Shown one piece after another: positions 61,317-64,000 of a stretch of 64,000 bases of DNA. Positions within the stretch are counted from its first letter, which is position 1. Every line of letters starts with the position of its first letter. The position numbers and the translations under genes are program-made. The notes below the pieces were generated by a model, which was given only the letters and a program-made list of their open reading frames with translations, searched no databases and was not told where the DNA came from. Source of the DNA: Crossiella sp. S99.2 (GTDB lineage: Bacteria > Actinomycetota > Actinomycetes > Mycobacteriales > Pseudonocardiaceae); contig NZ_JALMDK010000006.1 in the NCBI RefSeq assembly GCF_023094165.1, positions 310,001-374,000 of the forward strand, in the 5' to 3' direction.

Positions 61317-62884
61317 ACGGCAACGAGGAACGAGTGCCGGTGCTCATCACCGGCGGCGGCCTGGCCGGCCTGACCGCCTCGCTTTTCCTGTCCTCCCATG
61401 GGGTCGAGTCGATCCTGGTGGACAAGCATCCCGGCCCGTCCCCGCAGGGCCGGGCCCGCGGGATCAACGTGCGGACCATGGAGATCTATCGCGCCTTCGG
61501 CATCGCCGAACAGGTGTACGAGGCGGGCAAGCCGTTCGAGAACGACAAGGGCGGCGTGCACTGCGCCTCGCTGGCCGGCGAATGGCGCTGGCTGTTCCGC
61601 CTGGGCGCCACCGCGGGCTACGACGAGTACAGCGCGGGCCGGTTGTGCCTGGCCGACCAGAGCACGGTGGAGCCGGTGCTGAGCGCGGCGGCCCAGGCCC
61701 GCGGCGCGGAACAGCGGTTCAACACCGAGCTGGTGTCCTTCACCGAGACCGCCGACGGCGTGCACGCGGTGACCAAGGACCGCGCCACCGGCGAGGAGTA
61801 CCGGATCCACGCGGACTACCTGATCGCCGCCGACGGCAACCGCGGCACCATCCGCGAGCAGCTGGGCATCCGCCGCGACGGCCCCGGCATCCTGGGCGAC
61901 TTCCTCGGCGTGCTCTTCGAGGCGGACCTGTCCGAGCTGATCCCGGAACGCGCGGTGATGTGGTTCGTGGTCAAGCCCGGCAGCCCGCCCGGCTTCCTGA
62001 CCACCACCGCGCACCCCGGCCGCTGGGCCGCCGCGTTCAGCTACGACGCCGCGGTGGACACCCCGGCGGACTTCACCGCGCAACGCCTGACCCCGATGCT
62101 GCACGAGCTGCTGGGGCGGGACGACATCCCGGTCGAGGTGGTCGACGTGACCCCGTGGCAACAGGTGGCCGCGGTGGCCGAGCGGTTCCGCCAGGGCCGG
62201 GTGTTCCTGGCCGGGGACAGCGCGCACGTGTGGCCGCCGGCGGGTGGCTACGGCGCGAACACCGGCGTCCAGGACGCGCACAACCTGGCCTGGAAACTGG
62301 CCGCGGTGCTCAAGGGCTGGGCCACCCCCGCCCTGCTGGACAGCTACGAACCCGAACGCCGCCCACTGGCTCAGGAGTTCGTGGACATCACCATCAACCG
62401 CCAGGAAAGCCGCGCCGGCAGCAACCCGGAGGAGGAGGCCAACTCCGATATCCGCTGGATGTTCGGCCAGCGCTACACCTCCCCCGCCATCCTGGGCCGG
62501 TCCTACGAGTCGGCCTTCACCCCCGACCACCTCCCCGTCCCCGAACCCGGCCACCGCGCCCCCCACCTGTGGCTGGACCACAACGGCGACCGCCTGGCCC
62601 TGCACGACCTGGTCTGCACCGGCCTGCTCCTGCTCACCGGCCCCCAGGGCGATGGCTGGCGCCAGGCCGCGACCGAACTGGCCGAACAGTTCGGCGTCCC
62701 ACTGACCGCCCACCGGATCGGCGCCGACCTGCTCGACCCGGAACACCAGTGGCCTGCCCGCTACGCCCTGCCCGAGGGCGCGGTGCTGCTCCGCCCGGAC
62801 GGCTACCTCGCCTGGCGCACCGAGTCCGACGCCGACCCACACGACCAGCTCCGCGCCGCGCTGGAACAGCTACTCCGCGCCTGA
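61313..62884 (+). CDS. FAD-dependent aromatic monooxygenase (polyketide-hydroxylase/rifampicin-monooxygenase type)
   Basis: A 523-residue flavin monooxygenase. The Rossmann motif PVLITGGGLAGLTASLFLSSHG binds FAD, the DG motif is LIAADGNRGTIREQL, and the GD motif is VFLAGDSAHVWPPAGGYGANTGVQDAHNLAWK. The C-terminal thioredoxin-like domain ends RWPARYALPEGAVLLRPDGYLAWR-like. These enzymes hydroxylate aromatic polyketides or inactivate antibiotics; the substrate is unknown. ATG 61313 overlaps the PadR stop as ATGA. Confidence 0.9.
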   Translation: MNGNEERVPVLITGGGLAGLTASLFLSSHGVESILVDKHPGPSPQGRARGINVRTMEIYRAFGIAEQVYEAGKPFENDKGGVHCASLAGEWRWLFRLGATAGYDEYSAGRLCLADQSTVEPVLSAAAQARGAEQRFNTELVSFTETADGVHAVTKDRATGEEYRIHADYLIAADGNRGTIREQLGIRRDGPGILGDFLGVLFEADLSELIPERAVMWFVVKPGSPPGFLTTTAHPGRWAAAFSYDAAVDTPADFTAQRLTPMLHELLGRDDIPVEVVDVTPWQQVAAVAERFRQGRVFLAGDSAHVWPPAGGYGANTGVQDAHNLAWKLAAVLKGWATPALLDSYEPERRPLAQEFVDITINRQESRAGSNPEEEANSDIRWMFGQRYTSPAILGRSYESAFTPDHLPVPEPGHRAPHLWLDHNGDRLALHDLVCTGLLLLTGPQGDGWRQAATELAEQFGVPLTAHRIGADLLDPEHQWPARYALPEGAVLLRPDGYLAWRTESDADPHDQLRAALEQLLRA

Positions 62885-62889
62885 CATCC

Positions 62890-63060
62890 GGCGCCTCGGG
62901 ACTCCGGGCCTCGGGCTCCGGTCTCGGGACTCCGGTCTCGGGCCTCGGCCTCGGGACTCCGGCCTTGGGCCTTGGGCCTTGGGCCTCGGGCCTCGGGCCT
63001 TGGGCCTCGGGCCTCGGCCTCGGGACTCCGGCCTTGGGCCTTGGGCCTTGGGCCTTGGGC
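62890..63060. repeat. Heptamer minisatellite (GGCCTTG/GGCCTCG)
   Basis: About 170 bp of imperfect tandem heptamers GGCCT[T/C]G, interrupted by GGACTCCGG. A higher-order unit starting CCTCGGCCTCGGGACTCCGG and followed by CCTTGGG repeats occurs at 62943 and again at 63012, 69 bp apart. It directly follows the monooxygenase stop. Frames through it give low-complexity peptides only. Confidence 0.85.
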
Positions 63061-63084
63061 GCCACCGTCCCCGCACCCTCGCGT

Positions 63085-63117
63085 CCCCGCGCACGGCGCC
63101 TCCCGCCGTGCGCGGGG
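63085..63117 (+). terminator. Hairpin terminator after the monooxygenase gene
   Basis: A perfect 14-bp stem, CCCCGCGCACGGCG (63085-63098) with its inverse (63104-63117) and a five-base loop CCTCC. It lies 200 bp past the monooxygenase stop, just after the minisatellite. Confidence 0.75.
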
Positions 63118-63553
63118 CCCGCGCGCCGCCGGATCGCCGACAGCGTGACCAACGCCACGCCTACCGGATCGTTATCCCGCGCCCGCCTGCCCCGCCCCGC
63201 CGCGATCCGCTGACCAGGCATCCAACACCGCCAGCCACCACAACCACACCGCGGGCGACGACGGCGCACCGGCCGTCCCCGGCCCTGGGCTGGGCAGGAG
63301 CCCGGGGCCAGGACCTGCCCCTCCGGCAGCGCCCCGACACCGAACGTGGTCAAGGCCGGACTACTTGCGCCTGAAAGTTGCCGGAATTACTCCATTCGGC
63401 GCAGTACCGATGAGGCCCTAGGCACTATTTTCGCCGACCTAACGCTCACCAACCCCCTCCAGCGCGTCAATTAGGGTGGACGCGTCTGGCAGACGGCGTT
63501 GGGCCGTCACCACTCATCAGGACGAGGAGCGATCGGCCATCGACAGGGGCCAG
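63118..63553. other. Intergenic region upstream of the kinase gene
   Basis: About 435 bp without a convincing gene. The first half is GC-rich; 63360-63480 is less GC-rich (for example GAAAGTTGCCGGAATTACTCC) and probably contains the kinase promoter. A GAGGAG ribosome site stands at 63524-63529. Confidence 0.5.
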
Positions 63554-64000
63554 GTGATCGCCGGGAACTACCGGCTGGTCGAACACATCGGCAGCGGCGG
63601 CATGGGCGCGGTGTGGCAGGCATACGACGAGCGCCTCCAGCGCCCCGTCGCCATCAAGCAGCTCCTGCTGCAGCCGGGCCAGTCCGAGGATCAGACCTTG
63701 GACGCGCGGCGCAGGGCGATGCGGGAGGCCCGGATCGCCGCCCGGCTGTCCCACCCCAACGCGATCACCATCTTCGACGTGGTGCAGCACAACGGGGACC
63801 CCTGCCTGGTCATGGAGTTCCTGCGCTCGCGCAGCCTGGCCGACCTGCTCGACGAACGCGGCACGCTGCCCATCCGCGAGGTCGCCGCGATCGGCGGCCA
63901 GGTCGCGGGCGCGCTGGCCGCCGCGCATCAGGCCGGGATCGTGCACCGGGACATCAAGCCGGCCAACATCCTGGTCAGCGAGTCCGGCCTGGCCAAGATC
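63554..64000 (+). CDS. Serine/threonine protein kinase (PknB-like), N-terminal part
   Basis: The window ends inside this gene. The visible 149 residues form the N-lobe and the start of the C-lobe of a Hanks-type kinase: Gly-rich loop IGSGGMGAVWQAYD, the VAIK lysine, the glutamate in MREARIAARLSHPNAI, and the catalytic loop IVHRDIKPANILV with the HRD aspartate. GTG 63554 gives MIAGNYRLVEHIG. The frame continues upstream to ATC 63539, which has an ideal GAGGAG 9 nt before it, and to GTG 63476; homologues often begin about five residues before VIAG. Confidence 0.9.
   Translation, partial: MIAGNYRLVEHIGSGGMGAVWQAYDERLQRPVAIKQLLLQPGQSEDQTLDARRRAMREARIAARLSHPNAITIFDVVQHNGDPCLVMEFLRSRSLADLLDERGTLPIREVAAIGGQVAGALAAAHQAGIVHRDIKPANILVSESGLAKI

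Noticed and set aside
62890..63060. A possible CRISPR array
   Set aside because: Repeats are 7 bp, contiguous and imperfect, with no unique spacers and no cas genes nearby.

Overview
The window is 64 kb of very GC-rich actinobacterial chromosome. The gene order glyS / smtB-zur / uppS-recO-era / corC-ybeY-phoH / rsmE-dnaJ-hrcA / hemW / sirA-cysH-(sirB) / lepA follows, with insertions, the order known from the Mycobacterium tuberculosis Rv2357c-Rv2404c region. GTG starts and ATGA/GTGA gene overlaps are frequent. The gene families suggest a Pseudonocardiales-type organism; that placement is inference. No rRNA, tRNA, CRISPR array or prophage was seen.

Layout. 1-12.8 kb: tail of an unknown gene, glyS, a C-rich low-complexity stretch with a thioesterase, an FAD-linked oxidoreductase, a sortase with its likely surface substrate, and a zinc-themed block: a cysteine/histidine-rich metallothionein-like protein, an SmtB-type repressor with a complete alpha-5 zinc site coupled to Zur, a secreted peptidase, and the permease pair UPF0718/TIGR03943. 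12.8-16.1 kb: a tightly overlapping methionine-salvage operon mtnA-mtnB-mtnD-mtnC in which MtnA carries an extra phosphoribosyltransferase-like domain. 16.2-32.9 kb: mostly minus-strand housekeeping genes (uppS, recO, era, corC-like, ybeY, phoH, HIT, rsmE, dnaJ, hrcA, hemW), an MFS/GlxA pair and a RelE/Phd-like toxin-antitoxin pair.

33.0-41.6 kb: a sulfur-assimilation operon. A 30-residue leader peptide precedes siroheme nitrite/sulfite reductase, a zinc-ribbon protein, the APS-reductase type CysH, CysD, CysN, a sulfonate-type ABC transporter and a sirohydrochlorin chelatase that would supply siroheme to the reductase. 41.7-53.9 kb: accessory genes, including a Cu/Zn-SOD-like lipoprotein, a barnase/barstar-type pair, an amino-acid permease, a remnant of a higBA toxin-antitoxin locus and an intact vapBC-like pair. 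54-59.9 kb: lepA and the transglutaminase / alpha-E / circularly permuted ATP-grasp trio. 60-64 kb: a methyltransferase, a PadR regulator with a palindromic operator over its own start, an FAD monooxygenase, a heptamer minisatellite, and the start of a serine/threonine kinase.

Most unusual features: two copies of an approximately 160-bp MITE-like element (25892-26052 and 45636-45795) whose first base completes TAG stop codons of flanking genes; the MtnA-PRT fusion; the metallothionein-like protein beside the zinc regulators; nested inverted repeats at two convergent gene junctions; and the higBA remnant.
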